DNA of 64,000 bases, taken from NCBI RefSeq assembly GCF_009299505.1, contig NZ_WBSM01000010.1, positions 62,001-126,000 of the forward strand, written 5' to 3'. Shown piece after piece: positions 16,907-25,673 of the stretch. The first letter of the stretch is position 1, and every line of letters begins with the position of its first letter. The stretch is from Bifidobacterium ramosum (GTDB lineage: Bacteria; Actinomycetota; Actinomycetes; Actinomycetales; Bifidobacteriaceae). The notes under the pieces were generated by a model. That model searched no databases and was not told the origin of the DNA. It worked only from the letters and a program-made list of their open reading frames with translations. The translations under genes were made by a program, and so were the position numbers.

Positions 16907-17758
16907 TCAGTCCTTCTCGTCCCAGCTTTCGGCCATATGGTCCGGATCGGTGAAATGCTGCCGGTACTCGCGCGGCGACATGGCGATGATCCGCCGGAAC
17001 GCCTTCGAGAACGCGGTGACGTTGCGATACCCGCAGTCCTCGGCGATCTGCCGGATCGGCTCGCGCGTGGTGCGCAGCAGCTCGCACGCCTGATACAGCT
17101 TCGCCTTGGTGATGAACAGCTGCGGCGTGGTGTGCTGGAAGTCCTGGAACAGCGTGTACAGATACGCCCGGCTGATGAACAGCGCGTCCGCCACGTCGCT
17201 CACGCGCAGCGGCTCGCCCATATGGTCCTGAATGTACTGCACGGCCTGCGTGATGTACGCGTTCGCCTTCGGATCGACGTTCAGCTCGGCCGTGGACGAC
17301 GTCTCGACCAGCGTGCCGAGAAAATCGTCCATCAGCCCGACGAGCCGCAGATTGGTCGACAACGATCGTTCGGAACAGTCCAGCATGCGCGTGACGATGT
17401 CGTGCAACGTGTCCGGACTGCTGACGTCGGCCAGCGGCCGCGTCGTGGTCAGGCCGCAGTGTTCCGTGATGCGCGGGACGTCGTCGCCGCGGAAGTTGAC
17501 CCAATCGGTCGTGCAGATGTCGTCGGCGTCGCTGTAGTACAACAGGGGAGTGTCGGCCGGCAGATACACACACTGCCCGGCATGCACGGGAAAGCTCAGT
17601 TCGCCGATGCGGTAGTGCGCACGGCCTTCGGTGATGAGATGGATCGCGTCATGGTTGCGTATGATCGGACCGTACCGCGCCTTGGCATCGTGCTCGCGTC
17701 CCGCGCCGACGAAGGCGATGCGCAATGGCTGCGCGGGATGTTCAAGCGTGCGTTTCAT
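16907..17758 (-). CDS. AraC-family transcriptional regulator
   Basis: Predicted DNA-binding regulator, 283 residues. The N-terminal part (about 1-165) is a cupin-like ligand-binding domain (HLITEGRAHYRIGE, HAGQCVYLPADTP). The C-terminal part (about 180-275) holds two helix-turn-helix motifs: LRVSDVADALFISRAYLYTLF and the signature IRQIAEDCGYRNVTAFSKAFRR, ending MSPREYRQHF. Such proteins usually activate neighbouring sugar genes. It lies convergent to the first solute-binding gene and in tandem with, downstream of, the LacI gene at 17950. The ATG at 17758 has only a weak purine-rich site (GATGAGACC). Two family D palindromes separate it from the LacI gene. Confidence 0.93.
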   Translation of the reverse strand: MKRTLEHPAQPLRIAFVGAGREHDAKARYGPIIRNHDAIHLITEGRAHYRIGELSFPVHAGQCVYLPADTPLLYYSDADDICTTDWVNFRGDDVPRITEHCGLTTTRPLADVSSPDTLHDIVTRMLDCSERSLSTNLRLVGLMDDFLGTLVETSSTAELNVDPKANAYITQAVQYIQDHMGEPLRVSDVADALFISRAYLYTLFQDFQHTTPQLFITKAKLYQACELLRTTREPIRQIAEDCGYRNVTAFSKAFRRIIAMSPREYRQHFTDPDHMAESWDEKD

Positions 17759-17792
17759 ACGGTCTCATCGTAGTGCGTCGGTGCGGTGCGTC

Positions 17793-17904
17793 GTGGCGGA
17801 AAACGCTCGCTGAGACGTGTCTCAGCGAGCGTTTTCCGCCACTCGAGGATGGCTGTGGCGGTTTTCGTTCGCTAGGCGGTCCGCCAGCGAGCGAAAACCG
17901 CCAC
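17793..17904. repeat. Family D palindromes, two tandem 50-bp units
   Basis: Units at 17793-17842 (GTGGCGGAAAACGCTCGCTGAG, exact complement on the right) and 17855-17904 (GTGGCGGTTTTCGTTCGCT form). They are 62 bp apart, the same period as at 13572-13745. The AAAACG versus TTTTCG inner stems show that the inner half of the hairpin can be present in either orientation. Confidence 0.85.
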
Positions 17905-17949
17905 GAGGAAGAGAGGATGGCCGGGTGAGGTGGGACGAAGCGGTGCGTC

Positions 17950-18999
17950 TCAGCGTACCTCGGTGGATTCGCGCGGAGTGAGCGTGTAGCCGACGGTGAT
18001 GGTGGTCGGGTCCGGGCGCTTGCCGGCCGGGGCCTCGATCTGCTGGCGCAGGTTCATCACGGCGAGCGAGGCGAGCTGGTTCATATCCACGCTGATCGTG
18101 GTGAGCGAGGGCACGGTGAACTCGCCCGAGGTCACGCCGTCGAAGCCAATCACCTTCACGTCGTCCGGCACGCGCAGACCGAGGTCGGCAAGGCCTCGGA
18201 TCGTGCCGATCGCGGAGGAGTCATTGAGACAGAACAGGCCGTCGAACGGCAATCCGTCGCGGCCGCGCTCGCGGATCGCCTCGCGCGCGTACGTCTCGTT
18301 CATGCCCTTGAGCGGGATCACGACCGATTCGTCGTAGGCGAGGCCGAGGTTGATGAGCGCCGACTTGGCGCCCATGAGACGCAGCTTGCGCGTGCTGGGC
18401 GCAGACAGCAGTTCGTTCTTGTCGATGAACGGCGGGCCGACGATGCCGATGCGGCGGCAGCCCTGCGCGGCGAGGTGCTGCACGGCGGCGCGTGCGCCTT
18501 CCTCGTTGGGGAACATGATCGCGGAGACGAGCGTCTTCTCCTCGTAGGTGTCGATGAACAGCGCCGGCCGGCCGTGCTTGATCGAGTCGACCAGTTCGCC
18601 GGTCAGGCCGGAGGCGTGGATGATCACGCCGTCGGCGAGCGTGCCGGAGAACAGCGAGTTCGACAGCGCGGTGGTCGCGTTGTCCGGCTGGTACTTGGTC
18701 TCCTGCAGGAACGGCACCATGCCCTGATCGACGATCGCGTTCGACAGCGCGTCGATGAGCTTCGAATAGAACGGGATGTCGTATTCGTTGACGATGACTT
18801 GGATGATGCCGCTGCGGCCCGATTTGAGCATGCTGGCCGACGCGTTGGCCGTGTAGCCCATCTCCTTGGCGAGGGCTTGGATGCGATCGCGTGTGGCGTC
18901 GCTGATGCCGGGCGCGTTGCGCATGGCCTTGGATGCGGTCATGGCCGATACGCCGGCTGCTGCGGCTACATCTTTCAGCGTGACGGCGGCTCGTTTCAT
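17950..18999 (-). CDS. LacI-family transcriptional regulator
   Basis: Predicted sugar-responsive repressor, 349 residues. The N-terminal helix-turn-helix (VTLKDVAAAAGVSAMTASKAM) is followed by the hinge (SASMLKSGRSGIIQVIV) and a periplasmic-binding-like effector domain (GCRRIGIVGPPF, FDGLFCLNDSSAIG, GFDGVTSGEFTVPSLTTI). The start is set at 18999, where GCCAAAGGAGC precedes the ATG; an upstream ATG at 19047 has no site. A palindromic site (19040-19057) over its own promoter suggests self-regulation, and related sites precede both solute-binding genes. Its closest relative in the window is the protein at 42977 (shared NEYD/NEFDSPFYSKL, PNEEGARAAVQHL). The effector is unknown. Confidence 0.95.
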   Translation of the reverse strand: MKRAAVTLKDVAAAAGVSAMTASKAMRNAPGISDATRDRIQALAKEMGYTANASASMLKSGRSGIIQVIVNEYDIPFYSKLIDALSNAIVDQGMVPFLQETKYQPDNATTALSNSLFSGTLADGVIIHASGLTGELVDSIKHGRPALFIDTYEEKTLVSAIMFPNEEGARAAVQHLAAQGCRRIGIVGPPFIDKNELLSAPSTRKLRLMGAKSALINLGLAYDESVVIPLKGMNETYAREAIRERGRDGLPFDGLFCLNDSSAIGTIRGLADLGLRVPDDVKVIGFDGVTSGEFTVPSLTTISVDMNQLASLAVMNLRQQIEAPAGKRPDPTTITVGYTLTPRESTEVR

Positions 19000-19039
19000 G
19001 ATGCTCCTTTGGCATACCTTGTATGGAACTTCTCTATCG

Positions 19040-19057
19040 TAACCCAACGTTAGGTTA
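19040..19057. promoter_or_regulatory. Candidate operator TAACCCAACGTTAGGTTA
   Basis: Near-perfect 18-base inverted repeat (two unpaired positions) located 41 bases before the LacI start on the minus strand. The TAACS-ACGTTA core resembles the site at 19284-19297. The position suits autoregulation by the LacI protein encoded at 17950. Confidence 0.6.
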
Positions 19058-19283
19058 ACGATCTCTGTTGTTTACCGATAATCATATAGATAATTCCAGC
19101 ATTTCGTCAAATACGCGATTTGATCAGTATGCGACACGCCGAAAGTTAACCGTAAACTATGGTTCTTGCCAAAATTTGCAATCGAGAAAACCATTGGAAT
19201 ATAAGCGATTTATGGGATTTTTCCCAGCTCTCTCACGGTTTTTCCCTGCATGATTTGCCAAACGTTAATCTATGCCTTATATT

Positions 19284-19297
19284 GGTTAGCGTTAACC
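19284..19297. promoter_or_regulatory. Candidate operator GGTTAGCGTTAACC
   Basis: Inverted repeat GGTTA-GCGT-TAACC, 124 bases before the solute-binding gene start. It is followed by CCACGACGAGGTG, much like the CCAACGCAGTGAGGTG after the site at 15017. Predicted target of the divergently encoded LacI protein. Confidence 0.6.
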
Positions 19298-19420
19298 CCA
19301 CGACGAGGTGAACCGATAATTGAGTTGTTGTCCGGTACGGTTTTCTTCCTTTTCCTTCCGCGCCGGGCGGGGACTCAGTCGCATCGGTGCGCGATGAACG
19401 CGCACAAGAAAGGAAACAAG

Positions 19421-21037
19421 ATGTCGAACAAAGGTGTGGCGAAGAAGGCCATGGCTGCCATCGCGGCCGTAGGCGCCATGTCCATGATTCTGGCGGGCTG
19501 CGGTTCCGATTCCGCCGACAAGAAGCAGGTCGACAAGGACGGCAAGCCGCTGGTCAAGGTCATGTTCCAGAACGCGACCAACCAGGACGTCAAGACCATG
19601 ACGTGGACCAAGGACCTCGAGAAGGCGTGCGGCTGCACGATCGAATGGTCCCAGGTCTCCGACGCCCAGTGGACGCAGCAGAAGTCCGCGACCCTGTCCG
19701 CCGGCAACCCGGCCGACGTCACCATCCGCGGCTACCACCCGGCCGACGCCCAGAAGTACCAGTTCTTCGAGGACCTCTCCGACGATCTCGACAAGATGCC
19801 GAACGTCGAGGCGTTCTTCAAGGAGCAGCCGATGGCCAAGGGCATGGTCACCACCCCTGACGGCAAGATCTACACCCTGCCGCGTTACTCCGGCAAGAAC
19901 TACAAGACCTCCGGCCAGCACCTGTTCATCAACAAGACCTGGCTCGACAAGCTCGGCCTGCAGGTGCCGAAGACCTGGGACGAGCTGTTCAAGGTGATGG
20001 ACGCGTTCAAGACGCAGGACCCGAACGGCAACGGCCAGGCCGACGAGATCCCGTACGCGATGCGCAACATGGGCTCCGACATCGGCTGGTGGTCCCCGCT
20101 GCTGTTCCTGAACTCCACCGGCATCTCCACGCAGTTCAACAACTCCCCGTCCCGCTTCGGCGCGTACGTCGAGAACGGCAAGGTCAAGAACTACCTGGTC
20201 TCCGACCAGCTTCGCGAGACCGTCGAGTTCCTGCACACGATGATCGAGAAGGGCTACAGCCCGAAGGATTCGCTGACTCAGGACTCGTCCAAGTACTACG
20301 CGTCGCTGACCGGTTCGTCGGACGGCAAGACCGCCACCGTGGGCCTCGCGATCACCAACGAGCCGAACGCCTTTGGCGCCGACCTGCGCGACCAGTACGA
20401 GGCGATCGAATGGCCGGCCTCCGCCGATGGCGTGACCGCGGCCGCCGATCACTCGCAGGATGAGGGCGCGTTCGAGGACTACGGCGTGGCCGTGTCCGCC
20501 GACGCCCCGAACAAGGACGCGATCTACAAGCTCATCAACGCCATGTACGACGGCAAGGACAACTCCATCCAGCAGCGTTTCGGTGCCTTCGGCGAATGGG
20601 TCACCAAGGACGGAGACAACACCTACACCGTGAACTCCAAGTTCTTCAACCTCGGCGCCAACGACAAGAGCCCGGCGTTCGCCGACCGCTTCGCCGGCTG
20701 GATTCCGGACTCCGTCACCATCAACGGTGACGAGGCCGCCGCCCGTCTGAAGAAGGCCGATGACGTGTACGCCAAGGCTCTCGAAGCCGTCGGCAAGGAC
20801 TACTTCCCGATCACGCTCCTGCCGTCCGACGCCGACTCCACCACGCTGTCGAACAACTCCGCCACCTACCTGACCGCCGCCATGCCGCAGATCGCTAAGT
20901 TCATCCAGAACGGCGGCGCCGATGACGACGCGACCTGGGACGCCTACGTCAAGGGTCTCCAGCCGCTGGGTCTCGACGAGAACAACCAGCTGTGGCAGAA
21001 GTGGTACGAGGACGCCTGGAAGAAGATCGACGAGTGA
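19421..21037 (+). CDS. Extracellular solute-binding lipoprotein, paralogue of the one at 15173
   Basis: Sugar-binding lipoprotein, 538 residues, lipobox LAGC with Cys27 after MSNKGVAKKAMAAIAAVG. The start is taken at 19421 because GAAAGGAAA precedes it; in-frame starts at 19394 and 19250 lack good sites. It shares long identical stretches with the protein at 15173 (for example VKVMFQNATNQDVKTM, TWDELFKVMDAF, KGYSPKDSLTQDSSKYYASL), so the pair arose by duplication and has diverged mainly in the C-terminal half. The permease genes 21216 and 22237 follow directly, making this the main binding protein of that importer. Confidence 0.96.
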   Translation: MSNKGVAKKAMAAIAAVGAMSMILAGCGSDSADKKQVDKDGKPLVKVMFQNATNQDVKTMTWTKDLEKACGCTIEWSQVSDAQWTQQKSATLSAGNPADVTIRGYHPADAQKYQFFEDLSDDLDKMPNVEAFFKEQPMAKGMVTTPDGKIYTLPRYSGKNYKTSGQHLFINKTWLDKLGLQVPKTWDELFKVMDAFKTQDPNGNGQADEIPYAMRNMGSDIGWWSPLLFLNSTGISTQFNNSPSRFGAYVENGKVKNYLVSDQLRETVEFLHTMIEKGYSPKDSLTQDSSKYYASLTGSSDGKTATVGLAITNEPNAFGADLRDQYEAIEWPASADGVTAAADHSQDEGAFEDYGVAVSADAPNKDAIYKLINAMYDGKDNSIQQRFGAFGEWVTKDGDNTYTVNSKFFNLGANDKSPAFADRFAGWIPDSVTINGDEAAARLKKADDVYAKALEAVGKDYFPITLLPSDADSTTLSNNSATYLTAAMPQIAKFIQNGGADDDATWDAYVKGLQPLGLDENNQLWQKWYEDAWKKIDE

Positions 21038-21081
21038 TCGACTCGTCACGATCGCTCTGATCTGACTCCATCCCAACCCTT

Positions 21082-21172
21082 GTCATTTCGACCGAGCGAA
21101 GCGAGCGGAGAAATCTGATCGGGCCGCACGCTCGCCAAGATTTCTCGACTCGCTTCGCTCGCTCGAAATGAC
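21082..21172. repeat. Inverted repeat with GTCATTTCG arms (cruciform or REP-like)
   Basis: A 91-bp element. GTCATTTCGACCGAGCGAAG, with GAGAAATCT further in, pairs with AGATTTCTCGACTCGCTTCG and CGAAATGAC at the right end. It lies between the solute-binding gene and its permease and could be an intra-operon stem that lowers downstream expression relative to the binding protein. That role is inference. Confidence 0.7.
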
Positions 21173-21215
21173 ATTATCCATCCCTAGCAAACCAACCCAT
21201 CTCCAAAGAGGAACA

Positions 21216-22220
21216 ATGGTACAGAACACAGGCACGGGCGCGAGCGCAGTCTCGCAGACCGTCGACGCGGGCAACGCGGTTTCCGCGCCGGTTGTTGACA
21301 ATATTGCGGCCCGCAAGCATCAGCCGCTTCCGGTGCGTATCGGACGTCATCTCAAGCTGTATTGGCAGCTGTGGACCTTCGTCCTGCCGGCCATGATCTT
21401 CGTGGCCCTCTTCGCATACGTCCCGATGTACGGCCTGCTGTTGGCCTTCAAGGACTATGATCCTCGCAAGGGCCTCATCGGCGGCAAGTTCGTCGGCCTC
21501 AAATACTTCAACCAGTTCTTCCAGAACCCCCAGTTCGGCACGATCCTGCGCAACACGATCAACATCGCCGTGCAGACCGTCGCCTTTGGCTTCGTCTTCC
21601 CGATCATCCTGGCGCTGCTCATCAACCAGATCCATTCGATGAAGATCAAGTCCTTCGTGCAGACCATCACCTACATGCCACACTTCATCTCCACGGTCGT
21701 CATGGTCTCGCTCATCAACATCTTCCTGTCGCCGGACACCGGCATGATCGGCCGCTTCTTCGGCGAACAGAGCCTCTTGGCCTACCCGCAGTTCTTCGCC
21801 CCGATCTACTGGATCACCGAAGTCTGGCAGCACTGCGGCTGGAACTGCATCATCTACCTCGCCGCGCTCTCCGCAGTCGATACGTCGCTGTACGAAGCCG
21901 CCAAGATTGACGGCGCCGGCCGACTCCAGCTCATCTGGTCCGTCGACCTGCCGACCATCCTGCCGACCTGCGTGATCATGCTGATCCTGAACATGGGCGG
22001 CATCCTGAACGTCGGCTTCGACAAGACCTTCCTGATGCAGAACGCACTGAACCTGCCCGGTTCCGAAGTGCTTTCGACCTTCATCTACAAGATGGGTATC
22101 ATCAACGGCCAGATCTCGCTGTCCACGGCCGCAACCCTGTTCAATACGCTGATCAACTTCTTCTTCCTGGTGCTGACCAACTTCATCTCGAAGAAGTTCT
22201 CGGATACGAGCATCTTCTAA
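21216..22220 (+). CDS. ABC sugar transporter permease, LplB type
   Basis: First permease of the importer, 334 residues. Start at 21216 after CCAAAGAGGAAC; the in-frame ATG at 21168 lies in the arm of the preceding inverted repeat and is unlikely. Residues 1-30 are a polar tail, then the first helix LWTFVLPAMIFVALFAYV. The EAA loop is LYEAAKIDGAGRLQLI...DLP. It shares most residues with the truncated permease at 2-844. Sixteen bases separate it from the next permease. Confidence 0.96.
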   Translation: MVQNTGTGASAVSQTVDAGNAVSAPVVDNIAARKHQPLPVRIGRHLKLYWQLWTFVLPAMIFVALFAYVPMYGLLLAFKDYDPRKGLIGGKFVGLKYFNQFFQNPQFGTILRNTINIAVQTVAFGFVFPIILALLINQIHSMKIKSFVQTITYMPHFISTVVMVSLINIFLSPDTGMIGRFFGEQSLLAYPQFFAPIYWITEVWQHCGWNCIIYLAALSAVDTSLYEAAKIDGAGRLQLIWSVDLPTILPTCVIMLILNMGGILNVGFDKTFLMQNALNLPGSEVLSTFIYKMGIINGQISLSTAATLFNTLINFFFLVLTNFISKKFSDTSIF

Positions 22221-22236
22221 GGAGCGGGTGAATATC

Positions 22237-23193
22237 ATGGCACAAGCAACTGCAACCCCCACCGGCGTCGCGCCGAAGACTTCCGCCGACGAGATTCCGT
22301 GGAACCCGAAGGTCACGCAGCAGCGTACCGTCGGCGACTGGATCGTCGACATCGTGATCTGGACGATCCTGACCCTCGTCGTGCTCGCGGTGCTCTACCC
22401 GATCTGGTTCGTGATCATCGCGTCGTTCTCCGACCAGACGCTCGTCGCATCCGGCAAGGTGACGCTGTGGCCGCTCGGCTTCAACGTCAAGGGCTACGAG
22501 ATGGTGTTCTCCGACGACCGTGTGTGGCAGGGCTACCTGAACACGATCATCTACTCCGTGGTCGGCACCGCGCTCAACGTGGCCGTGACCATCCCTGCCG
22601 CGTTCGCGCTGAGCCGCCGCGAGTTCGCCCCGCGCCGCATCATCATGTTCTTCTTCACGTTCACGATGTTCTTCGCGGGCGGCATGATCCCGAACTACCT
22701 GCTGTTCCGTTCCCTCGGCCTGCTCGACACCATGTGGGTGTTCATCCTGCCGAGCGCGGTCAACGTGTTCAACCTGATCGTCGCGCGTTCGTTCTTCGAA
22801 TCCTCGATCCCGGAGGAGCTGCACGAGGCCGCCCAGCTGGACGGCGAGTCGTACTACGGCTTCTTCTTCAAGATCGTCATCCCGCTGTCCGCCGCGATTA
22901 TGGCCGTGATCATGCTGTACTACTTCGTGCAGCACTGGAACGACTTCGGCACGGGCCTCGTGTACATCCAGGACACGCACAAGCAGCCGTTGCAGAACGT
23001 GCTGCGCGACATCCTGCTCGCGAACTCGACCCAGACCGGCAACGCCACCATGAGCGCCGGCCAGCAGCAGCTCTTCGCCGACCAGATCAAGTACGGCATC
23101 ATCCTGATCTCCACTATCCCGCTCCTCATCCTCTACCCCTTCCTCCAGAAGTACTTCAACAAGGGTGTTATGGTCGGTGCCGTGAAGGGCTGA
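22237..23193 (+). CDS. ABC sugar transporter permease, LplC/YtcP type
   Basis: Second permease of the importer, 318 residues. The ATG at 22237 is preferred, with AAGGAG 12 bases upstream overlapping the previous stop; a GTG at 22228 is possible but too close to that site. The sequence has EIPWNPKV before the first helix, EELHEAAQLDGESYYGFF as the EAA loop, and the C-terminus LQKYFNKGVMVGAVKG. The last two codons and the stop lie inside the perfect hairpin 23184-23210. It is a paralogue of the gene at 878, and both are followed by the CGTAATTGC structured element. Confidence 0.96.
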   Translation: MAQATATPTGVAPKTSADEIPWNPKVTQQRTVGDWIVDIVIWTILTLVVLAVLYPIWFVIIASFSDQTLVASGKVTLWPLGFNVKGYEMVFSDDRVWQGYLNTIIYSVVGTALNVAVTIPAAFALSRREFAPRRIIMFFFTFTMFFAGGMIPNYLLFRSLGLLDTMWVFILPSAVNVFNLIVARSFFESSIPEELHEAAQLDGESYYGFFFKIVIPLSAAIMAVIMLYYFVQHWNDFGTGLVYIQDTHKQPLQNVLRDILLANSTQTGNATMSAGQQQLFADQIKYGIILISTIPLLILYPFLQKYFNKGVMVGAVKG

Positions 23194-23440
23194 TCTTCGA
23201 TCAGCCCTTCAGGAAAGCGCAGTGCGCTTTCCGACGGCACCGAGCGTAGGGCTGCGGCAATACAGGTCGCAGCCCGGAGCCAGCATTGAGCCTCGCCGCA
23301 GGCGAGTCCGTAATTGCAGGCCGAGCCGTTAAGCGGACAGTCCAGTGGACTGTCTGTAGGCGAGGAGCGAGCGATAGCGAGCCGGCATAATGTCACACGC
23401 AGTGTGTCCTTAATTGCAGGTCCGAAGGCGGAGTGGTCAA
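23184..23440 (+). other. Structured intergenic element with two hairpin plus TAATTGC modules
   Basis: A chain of hairpins starts inside the permease gene: GAAGGGCTGATC-TTC-GATCAGCCCTTC (23184-23210), GGAAAGCGC-AGT-GCGCTTTCC (23212-23232), GGGCTGCG.../CGCAGCCC (23249-23275), CTCGCC-GCA-GGCGAG (23292-23306), ACAGTCC-AGT-GGACTGT (23337-23353) and ACAC-GCAGT-GTGT (23394-23406). Two of them are followed by CCGTAATTGCAGGCCGA (23308-23324) and CTTAATTGCAGGTCCGA (23409-23425), as in the copy at 1939. GCCRGCAT(T/A) precedes each module. No coding sequence. Candidate structured RNA or mobile repeat, stacked twice here. Confidence 0.55.
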
Positions 23441-23625
23441 GGGCTGCAAAGCCGGCGGAGCATCCAGACGCTATCGCTCGAAAAATCCGAGTCTGCATCG
23501 CACCTCACACACTTGCCGGGCACACTCCAGAACAGAAGATATTCTCTCCTTCCGCTTCCGTTCCGGCCGCGTGCCCGGCTTTTTCATGTCTTCATACGTT
23601 GCTCGAGGGGTCGTTCTGACCCAGC

Positions 23626-23675
23626 GTGGCGGTTTTCGCTCGCCGACAGACCTGTCGGCGAGCGAAAACCGCCAC
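23626..23675. repeat. Family D palindrome
   Basis: Fifty bases. GTGGCGGTTTTCGCTCGCCGACA, four-base centre, exact reverse complement. The inner arm CGCCGACA/TGTCGGCG differs from other copies by matched changes on both sides. It lies 72 bases before the GH43 start. Confidence 0.85.
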
Positions 23676-23747
23676 GCGGACCCCACCAGAGCGAGCATGC
23701 ATCCACTACTGATGCATCCACACTGTGCACAGTGAAAGGAACCAACC

Positions 23748-24881
23748 ATGGCAACCACACGATTGCCGCAACCTCAGGCCCCGGCCGATCCGTACGGCTA
23801 CCTGATGGTCCACTTCATCGAAGATCCGAACTCCTACGCCGAGCGCATCTATCTCGACATCTCCGAAGGCGACGATCCGGAACGCTGGCATCCGCTCAAC
23901 GGCGGCAACCCCATCCTCACGTCCCCGCTCGGCACGACCGGCGTGCGCGACCCGTACCTGACCCGTAATCCGGAAACCGGCCGCGTGTACATCATCGCCA
24001 CCGACCTGCGTGTCTTCGACGGCTCCGGCCGCGGCTCCGCTCCGGGCAGCCCGTGGTACGGCTTCTCGCATCACGGCAGCACGAACCTGATCATCTGGTA
24101 CTCCGACGATCTCGTGCACTGGAGCGAACCGCACGCGCTTGACGTGTCCCGTCGCACCGACGGCACGCATGCGCAGCTCGGCATGGCGTGGGCTCCGGAA
24201 GCGTTGTGGGTCGCGGACTATTATCCGGAAGGTTCGGAAGCCGAACACGGTGGCTCGCGCGGCGCGTTCGTGCTGTACTGGTCGAGCAAGCTGTTCGCCG
24301 ACGACGATCCCGAACACAAGGACGACGCCGTCTACGACCGTGTCCTGTGGGGCGCGACGAGCGACTTCACCGACGCGACGTACGAATACGGCGGCATCTT
24401 CATCGACAAGCACCGTCCGACGATCGACACGACCATGCTGCAGCGCGCGCTGCCCGACGGCACGATCCGCACGTACCGCGCGACCAAGGCGAACGGCGAG
24501 TCGACCGTCGAGCCGGCCGAGGTCAAGCGCGGCATCTGGCTCGACGCGACCGATGCGCCGCGCTGGTGGGAGCCGGGAACCGAATGGCGCATCGTGCAGG
24601 AGGAGATCGGCACCGAATGGATTCCGAACCGTGACCCGGCCGGTGTGGAGGGCCCGGCGCTGTTCGCGTCGCACTCGGACGACCGCGCGTACCTGTACGT
24701 GGATGTGATCCCGTCGATCGGCTACCGTCCGATGGTCACCACCGATCCTGATCGCGGCTTCGACTATCTGCGTTCCGACGACTTCTCCATGCGTCCGCAC
24801 ACCAAGCACGGCGGCGTGTTCTCGCTGAGCCGAGCCGAATACGACCGCTTGCGCGCGGCCGACGGTACACTTGGGCAGTAG
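23748..24881 (+). CDS. GH43-like glycoside hydrolase
   Basis: Predicted five-bladed propeller hydrolase, 377 residues, cytoplasmic. The three acidic residues are Asp68 (GVRDPY), Asp227 (TIDTTM) and Glu301 (GVEGPALF). Other family words are IIATDL, LVHWSEP, MAWAPEA and TKHGGVFSLS at the end. It is closer to the protein at 25991 than to those at 10344 and 41934. Likely substrates are terminal L-arabinofuranosyl or related pentosyl groups, but linkage cannot be read from sequence. The start follows GTGAAAGGAACC. It is followed by a DUF624 gene, a second GH43 gene and GH78 in the same direction. Confidence 0.86.
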   Translation: MATTRLPQPQAPADPYGYLMVHFIEDPNSYAERIYLDISEGDDPERWHPLNGGNPILTSPLGTTGVRDPYLTRNPETGRVYIIATDLRVFDGSGRGSAPGSPWYGFSHHGSTNLIIWYSDDLVHWSEPHALDVSRRTDGTHAQLGMAWAPEALWVADYYPEGSEAEHGGSRGAFVLYWSSKLFADDDPEHKDDAVYDRVLWGATSDFTDATYEYGGIFIDKHRPTIDTTMLQRALPDGTIRTYRATKANGESTVEPAEVKRGIWLDATDAPRWWEPGTEWRIVQEEIGTEWIPNRDPAGVEGPALFASHSDDRAYLYVDVIPSIGYRPMVTTDPDRGFDYLRSDDFSMRPHTKHGGVFSLSRAEYDRLRAADGTLGQ

Positions 24882-24956
24882 CAATGCAGTGAGCGCATGG
24901 GTCTGGCGGGGTTGAGGCTCCGCCAGATTCGTATTCGGAACATAAAGGAGTCTTCC

Positions 24957-25652
24957 ATGCAGCGGTTCGCAGTCGGGTACGAGTTCGTGTGCCGCATCAT
25001 CATGATGCTGATGGTGTGCCAGGTCGCGTTTATCGTGCACACGGTCATGGGTCTGGTCGTCGGCGGGTTCTTCCCGTCGATCGCCGCGCTGTACACGACG
25101 TTCCGCACCTGGCTGCTCGACGTGAACGACCGTTCGTGGACGATCAAGCAGAGCTGGGTCACGTTCCATCGCGCGTGGAAGACCGAACTGGCCGGCGCGA
25201 ACGCGTTCGGCTGGCCGCAGTTCATCGTCTGGGCGCTGCTGATCTGGGACTACTACCTCGTGAACTGGAACGACATGGGGCGCATCGGCTACGCAGTGTC
25301 CGGCGTGCTGCTGGTTATCAACGTGCTGTACGGCCTGTTCGTGCTCGTCTCGTGGGCGATCCGCGCGAACTTCGACGAGAAGCCGATGTGGGTGGTGCGT
25401 ACGTCGATCTCGATGGTGATCGCGCGCCCGTGGTGCTCGCTCATGGTCACGGTGCTGTTCTGCGCGACCGTGTGGGCGTACTACACGTGGCCGGGGCTGG
25501 GCGTGGCGCTCGGCATCACCGTGCCGGTGTTCGCCGCGATGATGTGCATTTATTCGTACGGCCGTGTGCCCGGTATGGACGTGCATGTGCTCGAGCCGGT
25601 CGAGGAGAAGAAGCGCAAGAAGCAGCAGGAGCGCGAGCAACAGGGTAAATAG
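24957..25652 (+). CDS. DUF624 (YesL-like) integral membrane protein
   Basis: A 231-residue membrane protein with several hydrophobic segments (about 11-35, 75-98, 103-125, 145-190). The conserved DUF624 stretch is visible: GGFFPSIAALYTTFRTWLLD followed by SFxxHRAWKTELAGANAFG-type sequence, here with VTFHRAWKTELAGAN. The start at 24957 has AAAGGAG upstream; the longer frame from 24897 is not preferred. The tail is Lys/Glu/Gln-rich. Members such as YesL accompany plant-polysaccharide transport operons in Firmicutes and actinobacteria, where an accessory role in transport is suspected, but the biochemical function is unknown. Confidence 0.88.
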   Translation: MQRFAVGYEFVCRIIMMLMVCQVAFIVHTVMGLVVGGFFPSIAALYTTFRTWLLDVNDRSWTIKQSWVTFHRAWKTELAGANAFGWPQFIVWALLIWDYYLVNWNDMGRIGYAVSGVLLVINVLYGLFVLVSWAIRANFDEKPMWVVRTSISMVIARPWCSLMVTVLFCATVWAYYTWPGLGVALGITVPVFAAMMCIYSYGRVPGMDVHVLEPVEEKKRKKQQEREQQGK

Positions 25653-25673
25653 GCGCCGCTGGGTGTCGGAACG

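Larger units (their letters stand above)
19000..19420. other. Divergent regulatory region between LacI and solute-binding genes
   Basis: About 420 bases, noticeably A/T-richer than the surroundings, with no convincing gene. It holds two operator candidates (19040-19057, 19284-19297) and AT-rich stretches around 19080-19260 that could contain -10 and -35 boxes for both directions. It carries none of the palindrome families, unlike most other gaps. Confidence 0.6.

Noticed and set aside
19068..19253. 61-residue frame in the A/T-rich divergent promoter
   Set aside because: It overlaps operator and promoter sequences, has no ribosome binding site, and its composition matches random translation of A/T-rich DNA.
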